A stretch of 64,000 nucleotides of DNA from Pandoraea oxalativorans (GCF_000972785.3 NZ_CP011253.3:3410001-3474000); one strand, 5' to 3'; positions 8,778-18,268 are shown, counted from the first letter of the stretch. The notes: a model not told the origin generated them from the sequence alone. A program made the numbers and translations.

Positions 8778-9689
8778 CTACCCCGCCGTCACCTCAAGCT
8801 GCATCGGGAGCTCCGGTGCACTACCCCACTCTCCGAGCGATGCGTCGTAAAGGCGCACGTTCGGATGCGCGAGCTTCATGAGCGCAAAGACTACGAGGCT
8901 CGCCGACACCCCACCGCCGCAGTAAGCAATGACGGAGGTATCGTCGTCGATGCCCGCCGCCGCGAAGCGCGCACGCAGTGCATCGTCATCCAGAAGACGC
9001 CCGTCGGCGTCGAGCAAGCTGGCGGCCGGCATGTTGAGGCTCCCGGGAATGTGGCCGGGCCGCCCCTTGCGCGGCAGTTCCTCGCCGCTGTACTGCGGGG
9101 GACGAAGGGCGTTGATCAGGCGCGTCGCGGCGTCGCCATTCACCACACGTTCGACGTCTTCGCGCCCCGCCACATACGGCAGCATCGGCCCGGGCGTGAA
9201 TTCGACACCCGCTGCCCGCTCGCGAACGACGTCCGCGCCCGACTCGACCGCGCGCCCCTCAGCAAGCCATCGCGGCCACCCGCCATCGAGCACGTGCGCA
9301 TTCGTGAATCCATACGTTCGCAGCATCCACCAGACGCGCGTCGCCCACCAGATCGAGCCAGTGCTGTAGATCACGACCAAGCTGTCGTCGCCGATACCCA
9401 GCGCTTCGACGGCCGCCTTGAAAGCCTCCGGCGGTGGCAGCATCAAATGGAATCGATGGTGCCGGTCCGAGAGCTCCGCATCGATATCGATGAACCGTGC
9501 GCCAGGGATATGCCCTGCCTCGAACGCAGCACGCTCAGGCTGAACGCGCTGCTGAATCACGGGATCGACCACCATCGTGGCACTGCAATCGAACAGACGT
9601 AAATCCGGTCGGTGCAAATTTTCCGACAACCATTGTGTCGAGACCAGAAACCCCGGAAAGATCCCGGCCGAAGATACTTCACGCGCCAT
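8778..9689 (-). CDS. Sulfurtransferase with two rhodanese domains
   Basis: A 303-residue thiosulfate/3-mercaptopyruvate sulfurtransferase. The N-terminal rhodanese domain has lost its cysteine (VIYSTGSIWWA). The C-terminal one has the active loop CGGGVS at about Cys257, closer to the mercaptopyruvate type (CGSGVT) than to CRKGVT rhodaneses. The start at 9689 (MAREVSS) has GGAG 7 bases upstream. It is the last gene of a minus-strand cluster with a sulfonate-type transporter and a flavin monooxygenase, so it may handle sulfane sulfur or sulfite released from organosulfur compounds. Confidence 0.88.
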   Translation of the reverse strand: MAREVSSAGIFPGFLVSTQWLSENLHRPDLRLFDCSATMVVDPVIQQRVQPERAAFEAGHIPGARFIDIDAELSDRHHRFHLMLPPPEAFKAAVEALGIGDDSLVVIYSTGSIWWATRVWWMLRTYGFTNAHVLDGGWPRWLAEGRAVESGADVVRERAAGVEFTPGPMLPYVAGREDVERVVNGDAATRLINALRPPQYSGEELPRKGRPGHIPGSLNMPAASLLDADGRLLDDDALRARFAAAGIDDDTSVIAYCGGGVSASLVVFALMKLAHPNVRLYDASLGEWGSAPELPMQLEVTAG

Positions 9690-9733
9690 CGAAAACTCCA
9701 AAAATACACCCTGCCCTAGCGCTCATGAAGCGC

Positions 9734-10552
9734 TCATGCCTCGGCCCAGGCCGCAAAGCGGCGCTGCACGCGGGCAATGGCTGCGTCCGCCAGATAACCG
9801 ACGAGCATCGTGACCAGCACGTAGGCGTACACCTGCGCCGATTGAAAGTAGCGCTGCGCCTGCACGATGGCTTCGCCCAACCCACCGCCAGTGACCATCT
9901 CTGCGGTGAATACGGTAATCAGGCCGATCGGCAAGGCAATGCGAACACCCGAGAGCAACGCCGGTACCGTCGCGGGCAAAATCACATGGCGGAACAGCGC
10001 GTCCTTTCGGGTGCCCAGGGACTGCGCAGCCCATCGCAACTTCGGCGAGACGAGCGAAGCCCCCGACTCGGCGGCCACGATGAACGGGAACACGCATGTG
10101 GCGAACACGAGCGCGATCTTCGACAGACTATCCATGCCGAGCCAAACGGTAAACACCGGGATCAGTGCAATTTTGGGCAGCGGGAAACCGAACGCCACAT
10201 AAGGCGAGAGCAACCAGCGGAAAACGCGAAATTCGGCCATGGCGAATCCGAGCGGAATGCCCACGATGCCCGCCGCGACAACGCCCACCACCGCGCGCAG
10301 CACACTCGTGCCCAGGGTCGACGCAAGCTCGCCCGAGACGACGAGTTGCGCGAGCGTTGCAAACACGACGCCCGGTGACGGCAGGAAAACCGGCCGAACC
10401 CACGCATGGGCAGTGGCGAGATGCCAACCGGCGAGCACCGCGAGCAACACCAGCCAGGGTTGCGACAAGCGCCATAGCCGACGCGCCATTGTGCGCACAA
10501 CGCGCGATCCCGCCGGGACGCTCACTTCCGTGAATTCGAGCGTATCAGCCAT
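9734..10552 (-). CDS. ABC transporter permease (SsuC/TauC type)
   Basis: A 272-residue inner-membrane permease of the nitrate/sulfonate/taurine class with about six membrane helices; the EAA-like loop region is AAQSLGTRKDALFRHVILPATVPALLSGVR. The start at 10552 (MADTLEF) overlaps the end of the preceding permease gene by 8 bases. It pairs with the 10545-11354 permease, so the channel may be a heterodimer, unlike the usual SsuC homodimer. Confidence 0.88.
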   Translation of the reverse strand: MADTLEFTEVSVPAGSRVVRTMARRLWRLSQPWLVLLAVLAGWHLATAHAWVRPVFLPSPGVVFATLAQLVVSGELASTLGTSVLRAVVGVVAAGIVGIPLGFAMAEFRVFRWLLSPYVAFGFPLPKIALIPVFTVWLGMDSLSKIALVFATCVFPFIVAAESGASLVSPKLRWAAQSLGTRKDALFRHVILPATVPALLSGVRIALPIGLITVFTAEMVTGGGLGEAIVQAQRYFQSAQVYAYVLVTMLVGYLADAAIARVQRRFAAWAEA

Positions 10553-11354
10553 GTCGCCGTCCTCGTTGTACCCGCTGTCCGGATTCGTGCCAGCGCAATA
10601 GCACACCGGTCGACCACCGCAGCGAGGCGTCGAGCGCGTACGCCACGACGGTCGTCACAAAAAGCGCCGCGAACAGATAGTCGTAGCTGCCCTGATCGCC
10701 GTACTGGCCGATCAATTTACCGATGCCCTGATTCGCGACGATCATCTCGCAGGAAATCGCGACCAGCAGCGTGAACCCGAGGGCCACGCGCACGCCGGTC
10801 AGGATCTGAGGCAACGCCGCGGGCAACACGACACGCCACAGCAAACCCGCCCGCGATGTGCCCAGCGAGCGCGCGCTCCATAGCAAAACACGCGGCACTT
10901 CGCGCGCGCCACGCAGTGAATAGACGATCAGCGGCAACGCCGCAGTGATCGCAATGACGATGACGTTAGTCGCGCCGCCCACACCGAACCACAGCACCAG
11001 CAGTGGGATCAGCGTCGTTTTTGGCAACGCATACGTGCAGCGCACCACGGGCGTGACAATGCGATCGAAGACAGGCAGCAACGCCATCGTCAAGCCAAGC
11101 GGCACGCCCGTCAGGATGCCTGCGGCAAGTCCCCATGCACCGGCGCGCAACGTCGCGATCAGGTTAAGCCCGATCTCGCCGGTACGAACCAGATGCAACG
11201 TGGCAAGCCAGATATCGGCCAGCGAGGGAACAAAGCCGTCGGCCAGCCAATGGGCCGACGCGGCAGCCTGCCAGGCGACGAACAATACCGCGACGGCCAG
11301 CAACCCGGTCAACGCGGGCAGGCAGCGCTGCCTTGCCGCAAGCGCAGATGTCAT
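10545..11354 (-). CDS. ABC transporter permease (SsuC/TauC type)
   Basis: A 269-residue permease of the same class: several hydrophobic helices, starting with LTGLLAVAVLFVAWQAA, and an EAA-like loop ARSLGTSRAGLLWRVVLPAALPQILTGVR. Its ATG overlaps the stop of the ATPase gene (ATGA), showing translational coupling. It likely imports a sulfonate or related organosulfur compound with 9734-10552, 11351-12160 and 12163-13203. Confidence 0.9.
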   Translation of the reverse strand: MTSALAARQRCLPALTGLLAVAVLFVAWQAAASAHWLADGFVPSLADIWLATLHLVRTGEIGLNLIATLRAGAWGLAAGILTGVPLGLTMALLPVFDRIVTPVVRCTYALPKTTLIPLLVLWFGVGGATNVIVIAITAALPLIVYSLRGAREVPRVLLWSARSLGTSRAGLLWRVVLPAALPQILTGVRVALGFTLLVAISCEMIVANQGIGKLIGQYGDQGSYDYLFAALFVTTVVAYALDASLRWSTGVLLRWHESGQRVQRGRRHG

Positions 11355-12160
11355 GACGGCTCCTCCGTCGGCACGCCCCTCACCTGCTCACGCACCGACA
11401 GCCAGACGTCGTTGCGCAGTTCGGAAAAGCGTTGCGACAGCATGGTCGCCTCGCGCCCGAGCGTGCGATCCAGATCGACGTCCACACGCTTGACGATTCG
11501 GCCAGGCCGCCGTGACATGACGTAGATCGTGTCGGACAGATAGACCGCCTCGTCGATGTCGTGCGTGACGAGTAACGCCGTCTTGCCCGAACGTTCGAAC
11601 AGGCGTAGCAATTCGTCCTGCATGAATTCGCGCGTTTGCGCATCGAGCGCGCCGAACGGTTCGTCGAGCAGGAGAATCTTCGGATCGCTCGCGAAGGTGC
11701 GTGCGAGCGCAACACGCTGACGCATGCCGCCCGACAGTTCGCGCGGATAACGCCGCTCGAATCCCTTCAGATGGATGAGATCGACATAACGCGCGACCGT
11801 ATGTTGTATCTCGTCACGGCGCTTGCCCTTGCGGCGCAGACCGTACGCGATGTTCTCCGCAACCGTGAGCCACGGGAACAGCGCGTATTCCTGAAAGACC
11901 ACCCCACGGTCCACACCCGGTCCCGTGATCCGTTCGCCAAAGGTCGCGCACACCCCTTGAGAGGCGTCGACGAACCCGCCGAGGATATAGAGCAGTGTGC
12001 TCTTGCCGCAACCGGAGGGGCCGACGAGCGAGACCAGCTTGCCAGCCGGGACATCCAGCGCAATATTGTCGAGCGCAACGACGCGCTCGCCATCCCTGTC
12101 GAAGACCTTCGACAGACCTGCGACGTGAATAGCGGCCGTGGTGTCATGCAGGGTGCTCAT
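11351..12160 (-). CDS. ABC transporter ATP-binding protein (SsuB/TauB type)
   Basis: A 269-residue ATPase. Walker A GPSGCGKST, Q-loop FQEYALFPW, signature LSGGMRQR, Walker B ILLLDEPFGALD and switch His in LVTHDIDEA are all intact. The start at 12160 (MSTLHDT) is chosen over longer upstream reading because it falls 2 bases after the stop of the binding-protein gene. It powers the neighbouring permease pair. Confidence 0.93.
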   Translation of the reverse strand: MSTLHDTTAAIHVAGLSKVFDRDGERVVALDNIALDVPAGKLVSLVGPSGCGKSTLLYILGGFVDASQGVCATFGERITGPGVDRGVVFQEYALFPWLTVAENIAYGLRRKGKRRDEIQHTVARYVDLIHLKGFERRYPRELSGGMRQRVALARTFASDPKILLLDEPFGALDAQTREFMQDELLRLFERSGKTALLVTHDIDEAVYLSDTIYVMSRRPGRIVKRVDVDLDRTLGREATMLSQRFSELRNDVWLSVREQVRGVPTEEPS

Positions 12161-12162
12161 CG

Positions 12163-13203
12163 TCAGGCCCGGCGCGGGAGGTACGACGCGTCCACGTTCG
12201 CGGCAATCCTGACCGGCTTGGGCAACAGCCCCAACTGCGCCATCGCGTCGATGGGCGGCTGCAGGCTCGCGGCGGAGATCGTCGCGTTCGGATCGCGATA
12301 GAAGTCCTTGGGTGTGAGGAAGTATTCGTCGAGCGACGCGGCGGGCGTTTTTGCGAGGTCCGCGGTCAGCGCCACCACCTGCTTGCGATTGGCCGGATCG
12401 TAAATCCAGCGTTGCGCGTCGACGTAATCGGCCAGCCATGCCCGCACGGCAGCGGACTTTTCCGTGAGGAACCGCGAGCGTGCACTCTGGAACAGGACGG
12501 GATACGGCGGCACGACGCCGACCGCGTCGAACACCGTACGAATGCCGCCCTTCTTCGCTTCGTCGACCTGAAACGGCATGGCAAGCACGCCCACGTCGAT
12601 ACGCTTCTGGCGCAACGCCGGGCCGATGTTGCCGAACGGCATTTCGACCACGCGAACATCCTTGCGCGGATCCAGCCCGTGCTTTTGCAATGCGATGCGC
12701 AGAATGATGTCGACGCTGCCATTGAAGGCGTTGACTGCCACGCTCTTGCCCTTGAGATCGGCAATGGTGCGCACCGGGCTGTCCGCGAGCACGACGAACG
12801 GGTTGGACGCATAGCCTTGCACCGCGTCGCGATGGATTTCGGCAATGGCCGTCACGCCGCCCGGTATGGCGTCCTGCGCGACTGCGGTCGCCAGACTCGT
12901 AAACGCCAGCGTCCCGATGTCGGCCTGCTCGGCAGCCAGCAAGGTCGCCACGCCGGGCGTGCCGCGCGCCGTCGTCGTCTCGATCACATACTCCTTGCCA
13001 TGACGTTTGAGTACGTTGGCCTTAAACCAGTCGCTGGTAATGACGGTTTCGAGCTCGCCGGGACCGACCACGCCCGCCGTCGCATAGCGAATCAGAGGCG
13101 GCGCGGCGCGTGCGATCATGGGAAACGACAGGGCGGTCGCCACCGCTGCGCTTTGCTTGATGAATTGGCGGCGCGAGTGCCGCTGGGTGTCGTCGTGTGC
13201 CAT
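12163..13203 (-). CDS. ABC transporter substrate-binding protein (SsuA/NMT1 type)
   Basis: A 346-residue periplasmic binding protein with a Tat-type export signal: SRRQFIKQ followed by the hydrophobic stretch AVATALSFPMIARA. The mature part has the class's typical DLKGKSVAVNAFNGSVDIIL and LRQKRIDVGVLAMPF segments. It follows the monooxygenase gene by about 67 bases and leads the transporter genes. The substrate is probably an alkanesulfonate, sulfone or similar; the sequence does not settle which. Confidence 0.88.
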   Translation of the reverse strand: MAHDDTQRHSRRQFIKQSAAVATALSFPMIARAAPPLIRYATAGVVGPGELETVITSDWFKANVLKRHGKEYVIETTTARGTPGVATLLAAEQADIGTLAFTSLATAVAQDAIPGGVTAIAEIHRDAVQGYASNPFVVLADSPVRTIADLKGKSVAVNAFNGSVDIILRIALQKHGLDPRKDVRVVEMPFGNIGPALRQKRIDVGVLAMPFQVDEAKKGGIRTVFDAVGVVPPYPVLFQSARSRFLTEKSAAVRAWLADYVDAQRWIYDPANRKQVVALTADLAKTPAASLDEYFLTPKDFYRDPNATISAASLQPPIDAMAQLGLLPKPVRIAANVDASYLPRRA

Positions 13204-13270
13204 GAGATGTCGTATTGCGAGAAGCGTGAAATGGCGGCGATTTCAGATCGCCGTTCGGTGCATCAGGACG

Positions 13271-14605
13271 TCAGTGCGACGGGCGGGCGATGCCGAGGTG
13301 ATCGCGAAGCGTGTCGCCCGCGTATTCCCGACGAAACACGCCTCGCGACTGAAGCTCGGGAATGACCAGGCGCGCGAAGTCCTCGACACCGCCCGGCAGG
13401 TAGGGCATCTGCACCATGAAGCCGTCACAGGCGCGTGCGTCGAACCATTGCTGCATGACCTCGGCCACAGCGCCTCCGGTGCCGTTGAAATCACGCAGCG
13501 GCCCGATGCCGTAACGCTTGCCGATCTCGCGCAATGACAGACCCTGCTTGCGCGTGAGTTCCGCCACTTCCTTGTAATGACCCTGCACGCCACCGACTTC
13601 CAGATCCGGCAGCACGCCGTCCTGCGGGAACGGCGAGAGATCGATGTCAAGCTGATAAGAGAGTGTCGAGAGACCGGCCTCCGGATCGCAGAGATCGTCG
13701 AGCAGCGCCTGTTTTTCGCGCGCAATCGCATCGGTCTCGCCGACGACCGGCACCATGCCCAGGAGAATCTTCACGTCGTCCGGGTTCCGACCGTGATGTG
13801 CGGCCCGGGCCTTAATGTCGTGATAGAAGGTCTGCGCCGACTCCTGCGACGAGTGCGTAACGAAGATAACGTCGGCCCACTTTGCGGCGAAATCGCGTCC
13901 GCGACTCGATGCGCCCGCCTGAATGAAAACGGGTCTGCCCTGCGGCGGACGGCTGACGTTGAGCGGCCCCTCCACGTTGAACCACTTGCCCCGATGCGAG
14001 ATCGGGCTGACTTGCGCGGGATCGGCAAACTGAGGCGTCTCGCGATCGAGCGTGAGGGCGCCATCGCGCCAGCTGTTCCACAGCTTGCATGCGACTTCGA
14101 CGAACTCGTCCGCGCGGTCATAGCGGTCTTCGCGCGAGAGTTGTTCCTCAAGCCCGAAGTTGCGGGCTTCCGCGTCCTGGAACGAGGTGACGATGTTCCA
14201 CGCGACGCGTCCGGCACTCAGATGATCGAGCGATGCGAGCGCTCGCGCCACGTGAAACGGTGTGAAGTAGGACGTTGAAATCGTCGCGGCAAGCCCGAGA
14301 TGCTGGGTACTTCCGGCAAGCGCCGAGAGTACGACGATGGGGTCAAGACGCAATGCGCCGAGTGCACCATGACGCAGCTGCGAGTCGAGGCTGTCGCCCA
14401 GTCGGCGCGGCAGCGCCTGAATATCGGGCAGGAAAAGCATGTCGAAGCGACCCGCTTCGAGCAAACGACCAATTTCCTGATAGAAGCGCACCGACAGAAT
14501 GTCATGCTGCGCAGACGGGTAACGCCAGCCGCCGTGATGGCCGGAGACCGGGCCGGCCATGACATAGGCGGCCAGATGCATTTGACGCGAGGATGCGTTC
14601 GACAT
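13271..14605 (-). CDS. NtaA/DmoA-family FMN-dependent monooxygenase
   Basis: A 444-residue bacterial-luciferase-fold enzyme of the NtaA/SnaA/DmoA/ScmK group, normal in length. Typical segments are HLAAYVMAGPVSGHHGGWRYP, RVAWNIVTSFQDAEARNFG, GRPVFIQAGASSRGRDFAAKWADVIFV. Members use reduced FMN from a separate reductase to cleave C-S or C-N bonds; no reductase gene is present nearby. The transporter and sulfurtransferase in the same direction point to an organosulfur substrate. First gene of the cluster. Confidence 0.87.
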   Translation of the reverse strand: MSNASSRQMHLAAYVMAGPVSGHHGGWRYPSAQHDILSVRFYQEIGRLLEAGRFDMLFLPDIQALPRRLGDSLDSQLRHGALGALRLDPIVVLSALAGSTQHLGLAATISTSYFTPFHVARALASLDHLSAGRVAWNIVTSFQDAEARNFGLEEQLSREDRYDRADEFVEVACKLWNSWRDGALTLDRETPQFADPAQVSPISHRGKWFNVEGPLNVSRPPQGRPVFIQAGASSRGRDFAAKWADVIFVTHSSQESAQTFYHDIKARAAHHGRNPDDVKILLGMVPVVGETDAIAREKQALLDDLCDPEAGLSTLSYQLDIDLSPFPQDGVLPDLEVGGVQGHYKEVAELTRKQGLSLREIGKRYGIGPLRDFNGTGGAVAEVMQQWFDARACDGFMVQMPYLPGGVEDFARLVIPELQSRGVFRREYAGDTLRDHLGIARPSH

Positions 14606-14701
14606 ACTGCAAAATCCGAAAAGACGTGTTCGACAATCGGCGCGCGGAAGAGCCTTGGGCTACGCCTGTCTCAGTCTTCCCGGAGCACTGCCAATACTTT
14701 G

Positions 14702-14728
14702 AGGCGGCACCGGAGAACGGTGCCGCCT
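14702..14728. terminator. Stem-loop between the MarR gene and the monooxygenase gene
   Basis: Perfect 10-bp inverted repeat AGGCGGCACC/GGTGCCGCCT with a 7-base loop. On the minus strand it lies after the MarR stop and about 100 bases before the monooxygenase start. There is no T-run, so it is either a weak terminator for the regulator or a leader hairpin. Confidence 0.5.
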
Positions 14729-14808
14729 GTTCGAAAGCAGTATATGGGTGCCTGACTTGTTAACAAATTCGAATCGCTGCTAAGCAAATACTGAAAACCG
14801 ATGCTGCC

Positions 14809-15276
14809 TCATGTCGTCAGGCGTTTGGGCTCGCCCTGCCCGACCTCCTGTAGGGCCCGCGCGTAAATTGCAAGCCCTCGAACGACTGCGTCCCGTTCCG
14901 CTTCACTCATATGATCCAGCGCGCCACTGACCTGGCGTCTTCCGAACGCGTGGATCGCGGCGAGCGTACGTCTGCCGCGCGGCGTCAACGACAACAGTTT
15001 TTCGCGCGCGTCGTCTCGACCGGGCGTCTCCTTCAGTTCCCCTGCGATCACCAGTTTTCGCACCATTCGGCTAACGCTCGACCTGTCCAGCCTCAGGTAT
15101 TCGCCCAGATAAGCGGATGTCACCGAGCGCCGGGCGCCGATTTCCATGATCGCGTGAACAGCCGACGCCGAATACCCCGTCTGCGCGAGCGTTGGCTGCA
15201 TGAATCCCAGCTCACGCACCATTTGCCGCGAGGCCGCACGTATGCTGTCGAGCAATTCGATGTCGTATTTTGGCAT
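14809..15276 (-). CDS. MarR-family transcriptional regulator
   Basis: A 155-residue winged-helix regulator. The recognition helix region is SVTSAYLGEYLRLDRSSVSRMVRKLV and the wing contains the usual DxR motif within GRDDAREKLLSLTPRGR. It is divergent from the short-chain dehydrogenase gene, and a perfect palindrome lies just upstream of its start, as expected for an autoregulated MarR repressor controlling a divergent enzyme gene. Confidence 0.92.
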   Translation of the reverse strand: MPKYDIELLDSIRAASRQMVRELGFMQPTLAQTGYSASAVHAIMEIGARRSVTSAYLGEYLRLDRSSVSRMVRKLVIAGELKETPGRDDAREKLLSLTPRGRRTLAAIHAFGRRQVSGALDHMSEAERDAVVRGLAIYARALQEVGQGEPKRLTT

Positions 15277-15296
15277 GGTTGATATCTCGCAATAAT

Positions 15297-15311
15297 GTTG
15301 TACGATACAAC
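15297..15311. promoter_or_regulatory. Palindromic operator, probable MarR site
   Basis: GTTGTA-CGA-TACAAC is a perfect inverted repeat centred 28 bases upstream of the MarR start codon and in the divergent region shared with the dehydrogenase gene. MarR proteins usually bind TTG-rich palindromes of this size in such places. Confidence 0.7.
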
Positions 15312-15406
15312 TAATATCTTACGCCCTGTCGACATCCCGGAAGGTAGAAATTCGCAGAGATGGGACGCTGACGATTCAGGCAATCTCACAAAACCCCGGA
15401 GGCCTT

Positions 15407-16189
15407 ATGCAGCCCGAGAAACGTGGTTTTCGACGTCCGCGCATGGAGAGGCAAGTGGGTCTGGTCACGGGCGGCGGAAGCGGTATCGGTCGTGCGACGG
15501 CCATCTAAATGGCCAGCGAGGGCGCTGCGGCCGTGATCATCGCCGGGCGGCGTCAGGAGGAAGGCGGGGCCGTGGCAGCGGAATGCCGGGCGATGGGGAG
15601 CGATGCCATTTTTGTGAAAACGGATGTGACGCGCGAAGAGGACATCGCACACCTCATTCACATCGTCACGACCCGATTCGGGCAACTTGACGTTGCGTTC
15701 AACAATGCCGGTTTTCAGGAACGACGCGCGCCCATCGACGCTCAGGACGCTTCGGTCTACGCCAGCGTATTCGATACCAACGTACGATCGGTGTTTCTTT
15801 GCCTGAAGCACCAAATTCCGGCGATGGAAAAAAGCGGGGGCGGACGCGTCGTCATCAACGCCTCTGTCAGTGGCGTGAGAAATCCCAATCCCGGTCTGGC
15901 GCTTTACTCGGCGTCCAAAGCCGCCGTCATCTCGTTAATGCGCTCGGCCGCCATGGAATGCGCGCCACGGGGCATTCGAATCAATGCCGTCGCGCCAGGG
16001 CGGGTGGTCACCGACATGATGGTCGCTTCCGGCATCGCGGACATGTCCAGCGTTGCTGCTGCGCTGCCATTGCGGCGGATGGGCCAACCGGAAGAAGTCG
16101 CCGAAGCGGTCATCTGGCTGGCCTCGGACGAGGCGTCCTATATCGTCGGCCACGTTCTGACCGCCGACGGCGGATTTCTTGCGTCTTAG
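15407..16189 (+). pseudogene. Short-chain dehydrogenase/reductase with an in-frame stop codon
   Basis: The gene starts at the ATG at 15407 behind GGAGG and reads through the cofactor motif VTGGGSGIGRATAI, but codon 34 is TAA (15506-15508). The same frame continues from an ATG right after the stop to 16189, with the NNAGF motif, the active site YSASKAA and C-terminal IVGHVLTADGGF of a classical SDR. One base change (for example CAA or AAA to TAA) explains it. A restart at 15509 would give a protein without the nucleotide-binding glycines. It is divergent from the MarR gene, presumably its target. Confidence 0.85.
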
Positions 16190-17136
16190 GAAAACCCGCA
16201 CGCGTGCATGGTTCAAAGGATTCTCAGCCTGCGACAAATCACACCGCACTGACCTTTCTGATGAACCGCTCCCCTCCCAAAAGCGCCAGAATGCCCGAAC
16301 ACACCGCAAGTTCGAAGCGCTCCCCCCGAATAAGAAGTGAAGAAGAAATAAGACGCCAAAACGAAAACAATAAGCGCCAGCGATCTTAATTCTGAATCGG
16401 CGCCATCCAGATCCACCATCTCATTACCAGCACTCCGTGCCTTAATTAAATTCCCAAACACAAACCATAGATAACGGAAGATAAAAACCGATGAAAATCG
16501 AATATGCCGAAACCAGATTCTCATCATCCAAAAATAAAATCACACCTAAAACGAACAAACATAACAAATACCACCTTATCTGCCGCACTCTTATTAACAT
16601 GCTGCCACTTCAATCATAAAAAATTCTAAAATTCGGTATTTTCGAACATCCCCCACGCAACCCCGTATCACCACGAAGCTCGCGATCATTATTGCGGCCC
16701 GAGCCTGCGCACAGTGTGGATAATGTGAGGAGAAATTCAGCAATCTCCGGCACCGGCGTCACACCTTGAGATTTTTTTGAATTCGATTGAATTTATTGAT
16801 TCCGCAGCACATGCCAACCGTCGAAAATTGAGAATCCGTCGTATTTTTATCGATTCAATTCAAATGAATCTGCAATGAAGGAAAATAGGCTTTCGGAGGC
16901 ACGCATCGTCATTTCCCTCACACCGGTGACCACTCATATCGACACGTAAGTGTTCCGCCATAAGATGAGTTCTGGCGAGACGAGCTATCCGTCGTGAAGC
17001 GAGGCCCGTGCAGTGCAAGGCCATGACATCCCCTCAGTCATCCAATTCGGATCATCTCGCTTTCTTTGAGGCGGCCTCACAAACCAGGCACGCTATCTAC
17101 CGCTTTCTGTCAGGCATACATGCCGGAGATCACTCC
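16190..17136. other. Long AT-rich non-coding stretch
   Basis: About 950 bases, markedly lower in GC than the flanks, between the dehydrogenase and alginate lyase genes. No gene with a recognisable product is seen; open frames here have no family-like features or good ribosome sites. It could be the scar of a foreign insertion. The lyase promoter must lie in its right-hand part. Confidence 0.5.
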
Positions 17137-18210
17137 ATGTTTAACCGTGCCCCTCTTATGCCCCCCCGCCTTTCATCCCCCTGTGCCGCGAAGCCCCGCG
17201 CGCGCCGCGTGGCCACACTCGCTGCACTCGCCTGCGCCATGATGGTTAGCGCAACGTCGTTCGCTGGCGAGCTCGATTGTGCTGCGCCTCCGACGGCCAG
17301 TCGCGACATTCGCGCGCTCGGCTATTACACCGATGCGGCGCGCTCCAGGATTGATCCGCAGTTGAAGGCGCAGAACGAAGTCGCCGTCAAACCGTTGAAC
17401 ACCTTCACGACCAAACTCGGTGATATGACCGACGCGCTTATCGGGAAACATGACGTGGAAGCTGGCAACTGCGCCCTTTCCTGGCTCGACGACTGGGCGC
17501 GCAACGACGCCATGCTGGGCACCATGGAACACGTCAACAACGACCAGTCCGACTACATGCGGCAGTGGACACATGGGGCCGCAGCGCTGGCTTATCTGAA
17601 AACGAAATCGCTCGCGACGCCCACAGAACGTCATGAGATCGAAACCTGGCTCAAGAAACTCTCCAGCGCCAACATGACGTATTGGGACGACCCGAAACAC
17701 AAGCGCAATAATCATTACTACTGGACCGGCGTCGGCATCATGGCCACGGCAATCGCCACCCACGACCACACGCTGCTCAAGACGGCTCAGAGTATTTATC
17801 GCAAAGGGATCGACGATATCCAGCCCGACGGAAGCCTTCCGATGGAAATGGCTCGTAAGCGTCGCGCACTCCACTATCACGATTACGCGACGGCCCCCCT
17901 CGTCTTGATGGCAGAGCTCGCCCGAATCGATGGCAGCGACTGGTACTCGTATCGCAACGGGGCCATCGAGCGTCTCGCCGAACGGGTCGCTTCCGGCTAT
18001 CGCGATCCGTCATGGTTCTCCGAGCAAGCCGGGGCGAAGCAGGAGAAGGCGGAACCCAAGGGATCCAGCGGCTGGGTGGAGTTCTACCGACTGCGCTCGC
18101 CCCATCCCGCGAACTTCGACGAAATGCATAGCTATGGCCCGTTCGAGGATCCACGCATGGGTGGGAACCTGACGCTCATGGCGAAGGACGGCATGGTCCC
18201 CGCGCACTAA
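17137..18210 (+). CDS. Alginate lyase family protein
   Basis: A 357-residue secreted protein of the AlgL (PF05426) family. The start at 17137 has GGAG 8-11 bases upstream; a signal peptide follows (RRVATLAALACAMMVSATSFA, cleavage before GELDC). The NNHYYW motif (Asn191, Asn192, His193) matches the catalytic NNHSYW region of AlgL, and RRALHYHDYATAPLVLMAE matches its second conserved region. The enzyme should cleave alginate or a related uronate polymer by beta-elimination in the periplasm. No alginate synthesis genes are nearby, so its role here is open: defence against or feeding on alginate, or another polysaccharide. Confidence 0.87.
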   Translation: MFNRAPLMPPRLSSPCAAKPRARRVATLAALACAMMVSATSFAGELDCAAPPTASRDIRALGYYTDAARSRIDPQLKAQNEVAVKPLNTFTTKLGDMTDALIGKHDVEAGNCALSWLDDWARNDAMLGTMEHVNNDQSDYMRQWTHGAAALAYLKTKSLATPTERHEIETWLKKLSSANMTYWDDPKHKRNNHYYWTGVGIMATAIATHDHTLLKTAQSIYRKGIDDIQPDGSLPMEMARKRRALHYHDYATAPLVLMAELARIDGSDWYSYRNGAIERLAERVASGYRDPSWFSEQAGAKQEKAEPKGSSGWVEFYRLRSPHPANFDEMHSYGPFEDPRMGGNLTLMAKDGMVPAH

Positions 18211-18225
18211 TCCCGAAAGACAGAA

Positions 18226-18268
18226 GCGGGGGCGGAGTCGGCGAAGCGATGCCGCTTACCTCCCCCGC
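18226..18268. terminator. Hairpin between convergent lyase and amidase genes
   Basis: GCGGGGG and CCCCCGC (18226-18232, 18262-18268), with GGAG/CTC extending the stem inside, pair between two converging genes. No T-run on either side, so it is a possible two-way terminator only. Confidence 0.4.

Noticed and set aside
16213-16527. A 104-codon open frame on the minus strand in the AT-rich gap
   Set aside because: It has one possible membrane helix but no ribosome site, family resemblance or sensible composition, and overlaps the end region of the AT-rich spacer.
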